Shown here: in pieces, positions 27,201 to 32,523 of the stretch
How positions within the stretch are numbered: position 1 is the first letter of the stretch
Layout of the letters: every line of letters begins with the position of its first letter
Origin: SZUA-254 sp031379665
GTDB lineage: Bacteria > Bacteroidota > Ignavibacteria > UBA10030 > SZUA-254
Length of the DNA: 48,953 bases
NCBI GenBank assembly: GCA_031379665.1
Contig: JANNFI010000114.1
Location: forward strand, 1-48,953
Direction of reading: 5' to 3'
The notes under the pieces: model-generated
The model's database searches: none
What the model saw: the letters and a program-made list of their open reading frames with translations, nothing else
Told to the model about the DNA's origin: nothing
Program-made: the position numbers and the translations under genes

Positions 27201-30081
27201 CGGCTCGTACAGCGGCCTGACGAATCCCCGCCCCATCATTATCGGCGGGCCGATCACTCAGACAGCGAATTTCAACCAGAATACGGTCCTCGTCACGGTG
27301 CAAACAAATCCGCCGGGGAGGACATTCAGGGTGGACGGGACCTCGTACACGACCATCAACACCTTCGCCCTGCTCCCGGGGACGTCGCACCTCTTCGCGG
27401 TCGACTCGATCCAGCCGGGCCAGAACGGGCGCCGGTATATCTGGACGGCCTGGAGCGACAGCGGCAGCCGGTCCCATAACTTCGTGGCGACAGGGAACGA
27501 CTCGACGGTGATCGTGAGCTTCGGCCTGCAGTACGAACTGTCGACCTTCGCAACTCCTCCCCTCTCCGGCACAATCCAGCCGCCGGGGCAGACATACTAC
27601 GATGCCGGCGACACGGCGACGCTGACCGCCTCCTCGAATCTTGGGTACGCCTTCACGTCGTGGAGCGGCAGCATTTCCGACACGTTGAATCCGGTCCTGG
27701 TGATCATGGACACCGCGAAGAGCATCGGCGCAAACTTCTCGCCCGCGGCGTTGGTACACATCCTGACCGACCCGCCGGGCCGGACCATCATCGTGGACGG
27801 CTTCACGCTGGTCGCCCCCGACACCTTCAGCTGGCTCTTGAACTCGACGCACACGCTTGGCAGCGTCCAAACGCAGGACGGCGAGATCACGACGCAGTAC
27901 ATCTTCACCGGGTGGAGCGACGGCGGCACCATCGGGCATTCCGTGACCGTGAACCGCGACACGACGTTTACGGCGCAGTTCCAGACCCGGCACATGCTCG
28001 AGATCATTTCCGGAGGCAACGGGACTGTGTTGCCGGCCGGCGCCTGGCAAGACCAGGGAACCAAGGTGCAAATCACCGCCATCCCCGATTCCGGGTACGG
28101 CTTCATCGAATGGACCGGCGAAGGCCCGGCCGGCTACTCCGGCTTCAGCAATCCCGTCACCCTGACGATGTCCGGGAGCGCGAAGCAGACGGCGAGTTTC
28201 GGTTTGATACTACCGCCCCCGGCCCTCGCCGGCATCCCGAACCACGCGCTCGACCAGCCGATTACCCCGAGACTGAGCTGGAGCCCGTACCCGGGGGCGA
28301 CGTCGTACATCGTCCAGGTGGCCGGCGACTCGATCTTCTCCCTGCCCCAGACCATCGTCGACAGTTCGAACATCATGGACACGACGATCCTGCTCCCGAT
28401 GTTGAGGAACGTGGACCAGTATTTCTGGAGGGTCAAGGCGCGCGTCGGGCTGAACATCTCTTCCTTCTCGGAGACGCGGGACTTCGTGACCATCGGCGCG
28501 ACCATCGCCATCACCTCCCCCGCGCTCAACTGGGGGACGGGGTTCACGTACGACGTCACCTGGTCCGCGCAAAACCTGTCGGGGAACGTGCACGTTCTCC
28601 TCTCGACCAACGGCGGCCAGGATTACAACGTCATTGATTCAAACAGGACCGGTACATCGACCCGGTACAAGGTCCCCCTGGGCCAGACTCCCTCGAACCT
28701 CTGCATGATCCGGGTGGTATCGGCGTCGGACGGGCAGTTCTATGCGGAGGGAAAGACGTTTTCGATCCTGCCGGGCGCCTTGCCGCTCATCGTCCCGGTG
28801 ACGACGACGATCCCCTTCCCTGAGGAACCGACGATCTCGACATTCTACAGGCTCGTCAGCGCTCCGGGCGTGGTGGATACGATGATCCGCCTCAACGCCC
28901 AGATCCCGGGTACGAACCCCACGGACTGGAGGATGTTCGCGGACAACGGTCAGCCCGAGAATTATCTGATCGAGATGGGCGCGGGGTCGTCGTTCGAGAC
29001 CGGACGCGGCTACTGGCTGCTGAAGAAGAGCGACCTGTCGATCTCCACGAACATGGCGATGCCGCCGCTCGACACCGTCAACGCGGTCTATCGGATCCGT
29101 CTCCGGTCTGGCTGGAACATCATCGCCAATCCGTTCGACAAGAACGTCTCGTGGAGCTCGATCATCGCCCTGAACGGGCTGCCGCCCAACGCCGCGCTCT
29201 ACGGCTACGAGGGCAGCTACCAGGGCGCGCCGCTCCTGGCGCCGTTCCGCGGGTATTACTACTTCAACTCGGCAAATCTCCCCGAGCTGAAGATCTCCTA
29301 CCCCTTCGGCACCACGATCCCGACAATCACGGCGCTCGACGTCGACTGGCAGCTCCGGCTCGAATACTCGTCGGAGGTCAACGACGACCCGGCGAACTAT
29401 ATCGGCGTCGCGAAGTCGGCCCGTGAAGGGCTCGACGACCTCGAGAACCACAAACCGCCCAGCTTCCTCGACCAGGGGTTCCTCTACTTCAAGAGGCCCG
29501 ACTGGGACCGCGACTACGACTTGTTCAGCACCGACTACCGGCCATCGGTCGGCGATGGGCTGACGTGGGAATTCGAGGTCTCCAGGGAATACGGAACGAC
29601 CGGCGCTCTGCGCTTCGAGGGGATCGACGACGTTCCGCCGGAATACGAGGTCTACCTGATCAACGACTACAACAGCACGCCGGTGAACCTGAGGGAACGG
29701 CCCGACTATTCCTTTACGAGTGTCAGCACGACGATGCCGTTCAGGATCCTCGTCGGCCCGAAGGGCTATGTGGAGAGGGAAATCGCGGCGGAGATTCCGC
29801 AGGAGTTCGGCCTCTCGCAGAACTTCCCGAACCCCTTCAATTCGACGACGTCGATCAGCGTGGACCTGCCGCGCGACTCGAGGATCCTCCTCGACGTCTA
29901 CTCGGTGCTCGGCCAGAAGATCGCAACCATCGCCGACGGCGACTATGCCGGCGGCGTCCACACCTTCCTCTGGGAAGGGACCGACCACCGCGGGATGCCG
30001 GTTTCGAGCGGTGTCTACCTCTATCGGCTCACCAGCGGCGACCTGGTGATGCAGGCGAAAAAAATGATCATAGCGAAATAG
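18286..30081 (+). CDS. giant 3931-aa repeat surface protein with T9SS sorting domain
   Basis: The start is ATG 18286 (MKTLTLALLTVLLTMAAIAQ is the signal peptide) with GGAAAAG upstream; an earlier ATG at 18259 lacks these. From N to C there is a cohesin-like beta domain (to about residue 180). A putative Ig domain and two invasin-like bacterial Ig domains follow (to about 585). Then come 17 tandem units of about 155-175 aa (residues about 650-3305), a fibronectin-III-like domain (about 3310-3400), an unrecognised beta region, and a type IX sorting domain (about 3835-3931, LSQNFPNPFNSTTSI, GVYLYRLTSG). Each unit pairs a PEGA-like part (TVQTNPAGRxxxVDG, SWSDGG) with an InlB B-repeat-like part (FLTMNAGAGGTV, GYSFxxWTGxG). 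It should be exported and anchored to the cell surface as a fibrous adhesin or matrix protein. It is the largest gene in the locus. Confidence 0.85.
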   Translation: MKTLTLALLTVLLTMAAIAQTPTYNLVLKNDALVDSTHYEFEIWLERTGGTVFELATLQPMMTFNTGISAGTLTLSLNGGTSSLGADQVPLVMSVTGNELRINPRVPPGAGTGTVIPVSPGLRVGRFRITSTTAFTAQQANIAWNNTTNPLTKVFAYDASDINIDATDSTNHLSSLSNPSLSPPVITSTSPRPSATAGIVYRDTLRVQGGVPSFTWSIIAGALPAGITMSSTGIVSGTATVAGAFNYTARVVDNVLGADTAAYALTVNPGAATAVVFVQQPTDEVAGVFITPALTARLRDGSGNNVLIAGVAITMSLTSGNGSLTGTLTETTNASGIATFDSLRIDRKGIKTITASSGGLTPAASNSFEILQANASQIRVETAADGSGTLVPAQSIGPLAPMTVFAIARDDFDNFVENIAANTWILQAVTGGVAGGDLVPSGDSRSAVFTGHLVGTGQIRATSPSLTAVNSGTITVIPGAARKLAFIQGPSNGIAGAAISPAVTVQVRDTTNNAVAAQNVSITLALSSGTGTLGGTLPQLTNVSGLASFGDLTVNAAGVKALTASAAGLTSAVSANFTLSTHTITASAGANGSVTPAGAVPVVQGANQSFTIAANAQFHIANVLADGVPQGPVSSHTFTNVTANHTISATFAADTVQVTVQTSPAGRAIRVDGILLTAPQVLNWVSGSSHTIATDSVQNGTAGTRYLYESWSDAGAISHSVSPTSNSTFTANFGTQYFLTMNAGAGGTVGPVSDWKDSAAVVPISATPNTGFSFSGWAGTGSGSFTGVANPTNVTMNGPITQAGSFGTNPISVLVTTVPAGRQIIVDGTTFTSPQIFNWTATQSHTISVDSIQNGTAGTRYLYSSWSDAAARTHTVIPLTDSTFTANFSTQFFLTMNAGTGGSVSPPSDWKNPGENVPISATSSTGYSFGSWTGSGTGSFSGATNPSSVTMNGPITEAAAFTPNPISFTVTTTPVGLSIIVDDTTYTSPHTFNWLAAQTHTISVDSLQNGVTGTRHLYASWSNSGSRTQTIAPLIGGTITASFSTQYFLTMVANAGGTVTPASNWFNAGQSVLITGIPNSGFIFASWSGTGGTGSGFYTGTENPRNIVLGGPVTQTANFANPPVSVTIQTNPPGRTFRVDNGSLQTNTFTFTYNPGDVPHTVLADSIQNGSTGIRYVWTSWSDGGARSHTLVYPGKDTTFVVNFKTQFQLTMNAAAGGTTTPPTGFFDNAQVVPISATPNATFAFGSWTGSGTGSFTGVNNPANVTMLSPITETPAFTLAPINVTVQTNPAGRAFTVDGTPYTGSQSFVWSATQPHTIATTTPQGDTLTRYLFSNWSDGGAISHSVSPPTDTTFTVNFSTQYRLAMLAGTGGTVSPPTGFFNAGQSVPITATPGVGYNFGSWAGTGTGSFTGITNPSSVTMNSPITETGNFTAGTIPITVTTIPAGRTIIVDAATFTSPQTFNWTTGSTHTIATDSIQASGTPGVRYRWLTWSDAGAISHTVTPFAPTTYTALFKSQYQLTMVANPGGTVTPLTGYHDSLASVVITGIPNSGYIFSSWTGTGGPGSGFYTGNTNPQTIPLGGPVTETANFVQPPVNVTIRTEPPGRTFRVDNGSLQTNTFTFSFSPGTTHPVIADSIQNGATGVRYVWTSWSDGGDRSHTLVYPGADTTFVVNFKTQFQLTMNAAAGGTTTPPSGFFDSAQVVGITATPSSGFSFAGWTGTGSGFYTGPNNPSSVTMNGVITETPSFTLAPIDVLVRTNPPGRTFSVDGVTYTNSQSFVWSATALHTLATTSPQGDTSTRYLYSSWSDAGAQSHTVTPLSDTTFTVNFATQYFLTMDTGVGFGTVSPPNGFFNAGQLVSISATADPGYVFAGWNGNGAGSYTGPINPSSVTMNSPVTETATWSAGTIPVTVTTNPSGLSITVDGAPFTSPQTFNWTTGSLHTIATDSLQPSGVTGVRYRWNAWSDAGSLAHTVVPTLATTFTATFRSQYLLTMVANPGGTVTPTTAYHDSLSAVVITGIPNSGYIFSSWTGTGGAGSGFYTGTQNPRSITLGGPVTETANFAQPPVSVTIQTDPPGRTFRVDNGSLITNTFTFTYNPGDVPHTLTADSLQGQTSAARYVWTGWSDGGARTHTIFYPGKDTTIIVSFKRQFFLTMIAGTGGVVLPTNGFFDSAQVVGITATPSGGYSFSGWVGSGPGSYTGPDNPGSASMDSALTQTGTFTLAPVNVTVQSNPAGLQFLVDGTTYTGSQAFVWSATAPHTIAAVTAQGDTATRFVFGTWSDAGSQTHTVAPVGDTTFTVNYSTQYFLAMDTGAGGGTLSPPSGFFNSGQSVQISATPNAGYNFANWTGAGAASYTGPNNPATVTMTSPVRETASWTAGTIPVTVATSPSGLAINVDGLTYTSPQTFNWTTGSSHTITTDSLQASGVGGTRYRWTSWSDAGALAHTVAPTSATTFTATFGLQYLLTMTANPGGTVTPPTGWYDSGTPVNITGLPNTGFSFSTWTGSGNGSYSGSTNPRAITMNGPINEIANFVQNPFQVVIQTVPAGRTFRVSGTNYTTLQTFSISPGNTMSLSIPVNPQSGPAGTQYLWADWSDIGTISHNFTPTGDTVITATFKTQFFLTMNAGTGGTVEPGSGWFDSSAQVPITALPTGGYTFSGWVGSGIGAYSGTNNPSSVTMSSPLLETASFTLFPITVRLRSNPPGRTVLVDTIAYQTPQDLIWTSGTSHTISSDSIQDGGTGVRYLWTGWSDGKPRTHSVTGLSDTTFTVNFRSQYFLTMAAGAGGTVAPPGGWYDSAAGVLITATPGPGYGFDGWFGAGTGSYTGPTNPSSVTMLSPVTQGAAFTLNTINVTVRSAPGGYPIVVDDTIHTSPKVFQWLAGSVHTISTDSVHAPAGSTRLAWASWNDAGARTHTVAPLKDSTFTATLATQYYLTMNTNPGGTVTPSSGWMNSGLSVPITATPNSGYTFASWSGSGTGSYSGLTNPRPIIIGGPITQTANFNQNTVLVTVQTNPPGRTFRVDGTSYTTINTFALLPGTSHLFAVDSIQPGQNGRRYIWTAWSDSGSRSHNFVATGNDSTVIVSFGLQYELSTFATPPLSGTIQPPGQTYYDAGDTATLTASSNLGYAFTSWSGSISDTLNPVLVIMDTAKSIGANFSPAALVHILTDPPGRTIIVDGFTLVAPDTFSWLLNSTHTLGSVQTQDGEITTQYIFTGWSDGGTIGHSVTVNRDTTFTAQFQTRHMLEIISGGNGTVLPAGAWQDQGTKVQITAIPDSGYGFIEWTGEGPAGYSGFSNPVTLTMSGSAKQTASFGLILPPPALAGIPNHALDQPITPRLSWSPYPGATSYIVQVAGDSIFSLPQTIVDSSNIMDTTILLPMLRNVDQYFWRVKARVGLNISSFSETRDFVTIGATIAITSPALNWGTGFTYDVTWSAQNLSGNVHVLLSTNGGQDYNVIDSNRTGTSTRYKVPLGQTPSNLCMIRVVSASDGQFYAEGKTFSILPGALPLIVPVTTTIPFPEEPTISTFYRLVSAPGVVDTMIRLNAQIPGTNPTDWRMFADNGQPENYLIEMGAGSSFETGRGYWLLKKSDLSISTNMAMPPLDTVNAVYRIRLRSGWNIIANPFDKNVSWSSIIALNGLPPNAALYGYEGSYQGAPLLAPFRGYYYFNSANLPELKISYPFGTTIPTITALDVDWQLRLEYSSEVNDDPANYIGVAKSAREGLDDLENHKPPSFLDQGFLYFKRPDWDRDYDLFSTDYRPSVGDGLTWEFEVSREYGTTGALRFEGIDDVPPEYEVYLINDYNSTPVNLRERPDYSFTSVSTTMPFRILVGPKGYVEREIAAEIPQEFGLSQNFPNPFNSTTSISVDLPRDSRILLDVYSVLGQKIATIADGDYAGGVHTFLWEGTDHRGMPVSSGVYLYRLTSGDLVMQAKKMIIAK
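21901..26127 (+). repeat. three copies of a 1.4-kb, three-unit super-repeat
   Basis: Within the giant gene, blocks 21901-23310, 23311-24726 and 24727-26127 each hold three units in the same order. The first has a TLAPI/TLAPV linker and SQSFVWSAT-like core. The second has an AGTIPVTVTT linker and PQTFNWTTGS. The third has GIPNSGYIFSSW and PPGRTFRVDNGSL, and is the most divergent in the third block. Block starts are 1410 and 1416 bp apart, and the third block is 1401 bp. Matching units in different blocks are closer to each other than to their neighbours. Confidence 0.8.
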
Positions 30082-30088
30082 GCGCATT

Positions 30089-30619
30089 ATGAACAAACTT
30101 TTTGAGAAGATCAGGAAACCGGTCATCTTCGGGATCCTCCCGTTCCTCCTCTGCCTCGCGGTCGACGCCCGCGCCGTGGCAGGGGTCTACCCGGCGGCCG
30201 ATGAAGAGGTCCAGGGGACCAACATCCGGTGGACGGTGAAGGACGACGTCATCATCATCAACTACGACCTCCTCGAATCGGTCGACATCAAGTACCGGGT
30301 CGACGTGTTGATGAAACGGGAGGGCGACGAAGCGTTCGCGGCCATCCCGTTGACGGTGGAAGGGGACATTGGCGAGGGATTTTTCGCGGGGAAGAACCGG
30401 GAGATACGGTGGTACTACCGGCGGGATTACCCGAGCGGGTTCCAGGGGGCGGGATATTTCTTCGAATTCCGCATCGAGAAGATCGGCGAGGACAACACGC
30501 TGCTCTACTACACCCTCGGGGCAGCGGCGATCGCCGGCGGCGTCATCGCCTTCATCGTCGGCGGGAGCCAGGACGAACCTCCGGTCGTCGGAATCCCACC
30601 GCCACCGGCAAGGCCCTGA
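30089..30619 (+). CDS. membrane-anchored periplasmic/surface protein, unknown function
   Basis: A 176-aa protein 7 bp after the giant gene. The N-terminal 30 residues form a signal peptide or anchor (FGILPFLLCLAVDARAVAG). The middle is a beta-rich domain (NIRWTVKDDVIIINYDL, then YRVDVLMKREGD and IRWYYRRDYPSGF). A C-terminal helix (LLYYTLGAAAIAGGVIAFIVGG) is followed by a proline-rich end (PPVVGIPPPPARP). No family is firmly recognised. Position suggests a partner of the giant surface protein. It is the last gene before two terminators. Confidence 0.65.
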   Translation: MNKLFEKIRKPVIFGILPFLLCLAVDARAVAGVYPAADEEVQGTNIRWTVKDDVIIINYDLLESVDIKYRVDVLMKREGDEAFAAIPLTVEGDIGEGFFAGKNREIRWYYRRDYPSGFQGAGYFFEFRIEKIGEDNTLLYYTLGAAAIAGGVIAFIVGGSQDEPPVVGIPPPPARP

Positions 30620-30635
30620 GCGGCGCGGGCCTTTT
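30610..30635 (+). terminator. hairpin terminator overlapping the stop codon
   Basis: AAGGCCC (30610-30616) pairs with GGGCCTT (30627-30633), loop of 10 bases, followed by TT before the A-rich stretch. It overlaps the TGA of the preceding gene, and its arms extend into the T-run. Confidence 0.6.
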
Positions 30636-30652
30636 AAACTCCTTGGAATAAA

Positions 30653-30686
30653 ACAGGGGAATCGTTAAATTCCCCTGTTCCTTTTC
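30653..30686 (+). terminator. strong rho-independent terminator
   Basis: ACAGGGGAAT (30653-30662) and ATTCCCCTGT (30669-30678) form a perfect 10-bp stem with a 6-base loop, followed by TCCTTTTCC. With the hairpin at 30610 it closes the long rightward transcription unit and insulates the tRNA gene. Confidence 0.85.
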
Positions 30687-30724
30687 CGCCCCGCCCGCGG
30701 AACTTCCACTTTCATTGAATTATC

Positions 30725-30796
30725 GGCGCTATCGTCTAACGGTTAGGACGTAGCCCTCTCAAGGCTGAAATACGGGTTCGATTCCCGTTAGCGCTA
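30725..30796 (+). tRNA. tRNA-Glu (anticodon CTC)
   Basis: A 72-nt cloverleaf without encoded CCA. The acceptor GGCGCTA pairs with TAGCGCT (a G-U at the first pair) with discriminator A. The D arm contains GTCTAACGGTTAGGAC. The anticodon stem is TAGCC/GGCTG with loop CTCTCAA, so the anticodon is CTC, reading GAG. The T arm is ACGGG-TTCGATT-CCCGT. Its 3' end serves as the left end of the insert that follows. Confidence 0.93.
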
Positions 30797-30797
30797 C
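30782..30797 (+). repeat. attL-like direct repeat at the tRNA-Glu 3' end
   Basis: TTCCCGTTAGCGCTAC forms the T-arm end and acceptor 3' strand of the tRNA plus one base, and recurs exactly at 32293-32308 in the same orientation. Confidence 0.7.
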
Positions 30798-30969
30798 TAA
30801 GAACGCCCATTGTGAAATTATTTCGTTTATTTTCCCTCCTGACTGTGATCCGAACCCGTAGCTTCTTCCCTCCAGAAGTTCAAATCGAGTAGTATCGTTC
30901 ACTTTCAACCCTGGGTCCGTTGCCGGAATCTCAGGATTGTGCCGGCAGGGTGTACCATGATATTTCGTC

Positions 30970-30998
30970 TTGCAATAACGAATATTCCTGGTTACATT
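30970..30998 (+). promoter_or_regulatory. sigma-70-type promoter of the DUF4143 ATPase
   Basis: TTGCAA (30970-30975), 17-bp spacer, TACATT (30993-30998). The ATG at 31004 lies only 5 bases after the -10 box, so the transcript would be leaderless or nearly so. Confidence 0.5.
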
Positions 30999-31003
30999 GG
31001 ACC

Positions 31004-32161
31004 ATGATCAAGCGCTCGTTATTACTGACGAAACTCCAAACGGCTTTACGCCGGAGCCGGGTTGTTGCACTGACAGGACCGCGTCAATGCGGAAAGACCA
31101 CACTTGCCCGGGAATTCGTGGACCCGCAATCACTGAACTACTTCGATCTTGAAGACCCGGTGAGCCTCGCCAGATTGGGTGAACCGATGACCGCACTCAG
31201 CGGGCTCAAGGGAATCGTCGTAATTGACGAAATCCAGCGCAAGCCCGAACTCTTTCCGGTTATTCGAGTGCTCGCCGACCGCAAGCCGCTTGCCGCGCGG
31301 TTTCTCATTCTCGGCAGCGCTTCACCGGATCTCCTGCGCCAATCATCGGAGAGTCTCGCCGGACGGATTGAAATGATTTCGATGGCAGGGTTTGCTCTCC
31401 GCGAGGTGGGAGTTGATGCTCTGATGCGTCATTGGCTCCGAGGGGGCCTTCCACTTTCCTTTCTCGCACGAACAGAGCGGGACAGCGTCTCATGGCGGAA
31501 GAATTTCGTTCAGACATTCCTCGAGCGTGACTTGGGCCAGCTTGGCATACGCGTTCCCGCCACAACGATGCTTCGATTCTGGACAATGGTCGCTCACAAT
31601 CATGGTCAGATATGGAACGGTTCAGAAATTGCCCGTTCGCTGGCAATAAGTGAGTCTTCTGCCCGCAGATACATCGATTTACTGACCGAGTTGTTCATGG
31701 TACGGCAGTTACAACCCTGGCACGCGAATCTGAAAAAGCGGCAGGTCAAGAGCCCAAAATTGTATCTTCGCGATTCAGGTCTCCTCCATCATCTCTTGGG
31801 AATTCGGTCGGATAATGAACTCTTGACGCATCCAAAACTTGGTGCGTCATGGGAGGGCTATGTTGTCGAGGAGGTCATTCGTTCACTCGAACCGGACGAA
31901 CAATACTTCTGGGCAACACACAATGGGGCGGAGATTGATTTGATTCTCCTCAAGGATGGGAAGAAATATGGAGTCGAGTGCAAACGGATGGACGCTCCAA
32001 AGCTGACCCCATCAATGCGGACAGCGATCGATCAACTCAAACTCTGCCAGGTTTCTGTCATTTATCCTGGAACCCAGCTCTACGAACTCGCACCTCGCAT
32101 CCTCGCCGTGCCTTTGAGGTCGGTGGTCAAGGGCATGAAAGGAGTGTTCCCGACGACGTAG
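31004..32161 (+). CDS. AAA+ ATPase with DUF4143 domain
   Basis: A 385-aa protein of the AAA_14/DUF4143 family. The N-terminal ATPase domain has Walker A GPRQCGKTT (residues 25-33) and Walker B IVVIDEIQ (residues 71-78, with Asp75-Glu76). The DUF4143 part follows (TFLERDLGQLG, SESSARRYIDLL, SPKLYLRDSGLLHHLLG). The C-terminus shows a PD-(D/E)xK-like pattern (NGAEIDLILL, then GVECKR). Such proteins are widespread in mobile and accessory DNA; their role is not established. ATG 31004 is chosen because it matches the family's start; an upstream frame to 30920 adds unrelated residues. Its AT-richer codon use differs from the neighbours, consistent with horizontal gain. Confidence 0.85.
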   Translation: MIKRSLLLTKLQTALRRSRVVALTGPRQCGKTTLAREFVDPQSLNYFDLEDPVSLARLGEPMTALSGLKGIVVIDEIQRKPELFPVIRVLADRKPLAARFLILGSASPDLLRQSSESLAGRIEMISMAGFALREVGVDALMRHWLRGGLPLSFLARTERDSVSWRKNFVQTFLERDLGQLGIRVPATTMLRFWTMVAHNHGQIWNGSEIARSLAISESSARRYIDLLTELFMVRQLQPWHANLKKRQVKSPKLYLRDSGLLHHLLGIRSDNELLTHPKLGASWEGYVVEEVIRSLEPDEQYFWATHNGAEIDLILLKDGKKYGVECKRMDAPKLTPSMRTAIDQLKLCQVSVIYPGTQLYELAPRILAVPLRSVVKGMKGVFPTT

Positions 32162-32523
32162 GGTGTGAAATGTGTCGAGATAATTCCGGTTAGCACAGAT
32201 TTCAGTGAAGCCCGGAGTGGAGTTCCCGAGACCCCTGAACAACCCCGAAAAATGCTAAAAACACCTCAAGGTACGGGACCGGGTGCTGAGTTTTCCCGTT
32301 AGCGCTACATCGTTTACGCCCAGTCCCATCGCTCCCCGGGGTGGGGCAGGCGACCCCCACCCGGCCCGATCGCCCGGCCTTGAATCCGGCGGAATAAATT
32401 CCGACCTTCCACCACCATCACTTCACATCATCGCGGGACCAACAGGTGTCCCGCCGCAGGGAGGATCTTTGAACGCCGACGTTCGACACAGCGGCACCCC
32501 ATGACCACGTCCGAAGCGAAACG
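32162..32523. other. intergenic region holding attR and an inverted repeat
   Basis: A 362-bp gene-free stretch. It includes the tail of the insert, the right attachment repeat (32293-32308), and GGGTGGGG (32339-32346) paired with CCCCACCC (32355-32362) around an 8-base loop. The hairpin lacks a T-run, so terminator function is uncertain. No promoter for the cyclase gene was recognised. Confidence 0.5.
32293..32308 (+). repeat. attR-like direct repeat of the tRNA-Glu 3' end
   Basis: TTCCCGTTAGCGCTAC is an exact copy of 30782-30797, 1511 bp away. It is not part of a tRNA: no D or anticodon arm precedes it. Confidence 0.7.

Larger units (their letters stand above)
30798..32308 (+). mobile_element. 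1.5-kb insertion at tRNA-Glu bounded by 16-bp direct repeats
   Basis: The segment between the two copies of the tRNA 3' end is visibly more AT-rich than its neighbours and contains only one gene, a DUF4143 ATPase. There is no integrase, transposase or terminal inverted repeat. It looks like a small genomic island or a satellite remnant that used the tRNA end as attachment site and kept the tRNA intact. Confidence 0.55.

Noticed and set aside
18286..30081. Regular repeats considered as a CRISPR array or minisatellite
   Set aside because: The period is about 500 bp and always in frame, with protein-level conservation and variable third positions, so it is a coding repeat.
2646..30619. The EPS locus considered as an exosortase/PEP-CTERM locus
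   Set aside because: Deacetylase and FemAB-like genes fit that type, but there is no exosortase, no PEP-CTERM tail on the secreted proteins and no asparagine-synthase-like gene in the window; the secreted proteins carry T9SS or dockerin-like ends.
32293..32308. Second copy of the tRNA-Glu 3' end considered as a tRNA gene
   Set aside because: Only 16 bases match; there is no acceptor 5' strand, D arm or anticodon arm before it. It is better explained as an attachment repeat.
30798..32308. The insert considered as an insertion sequence
   Set aside because: No transposase and no terminal inverted repeats; the only gene is a DUF4143 ATPase, which is not a transposase.
32339..32362. GC-rich hairpin as a terminator
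   Set aside because: The stem is good but there is no T-run on either side, so I report it only as an inverted repeat.
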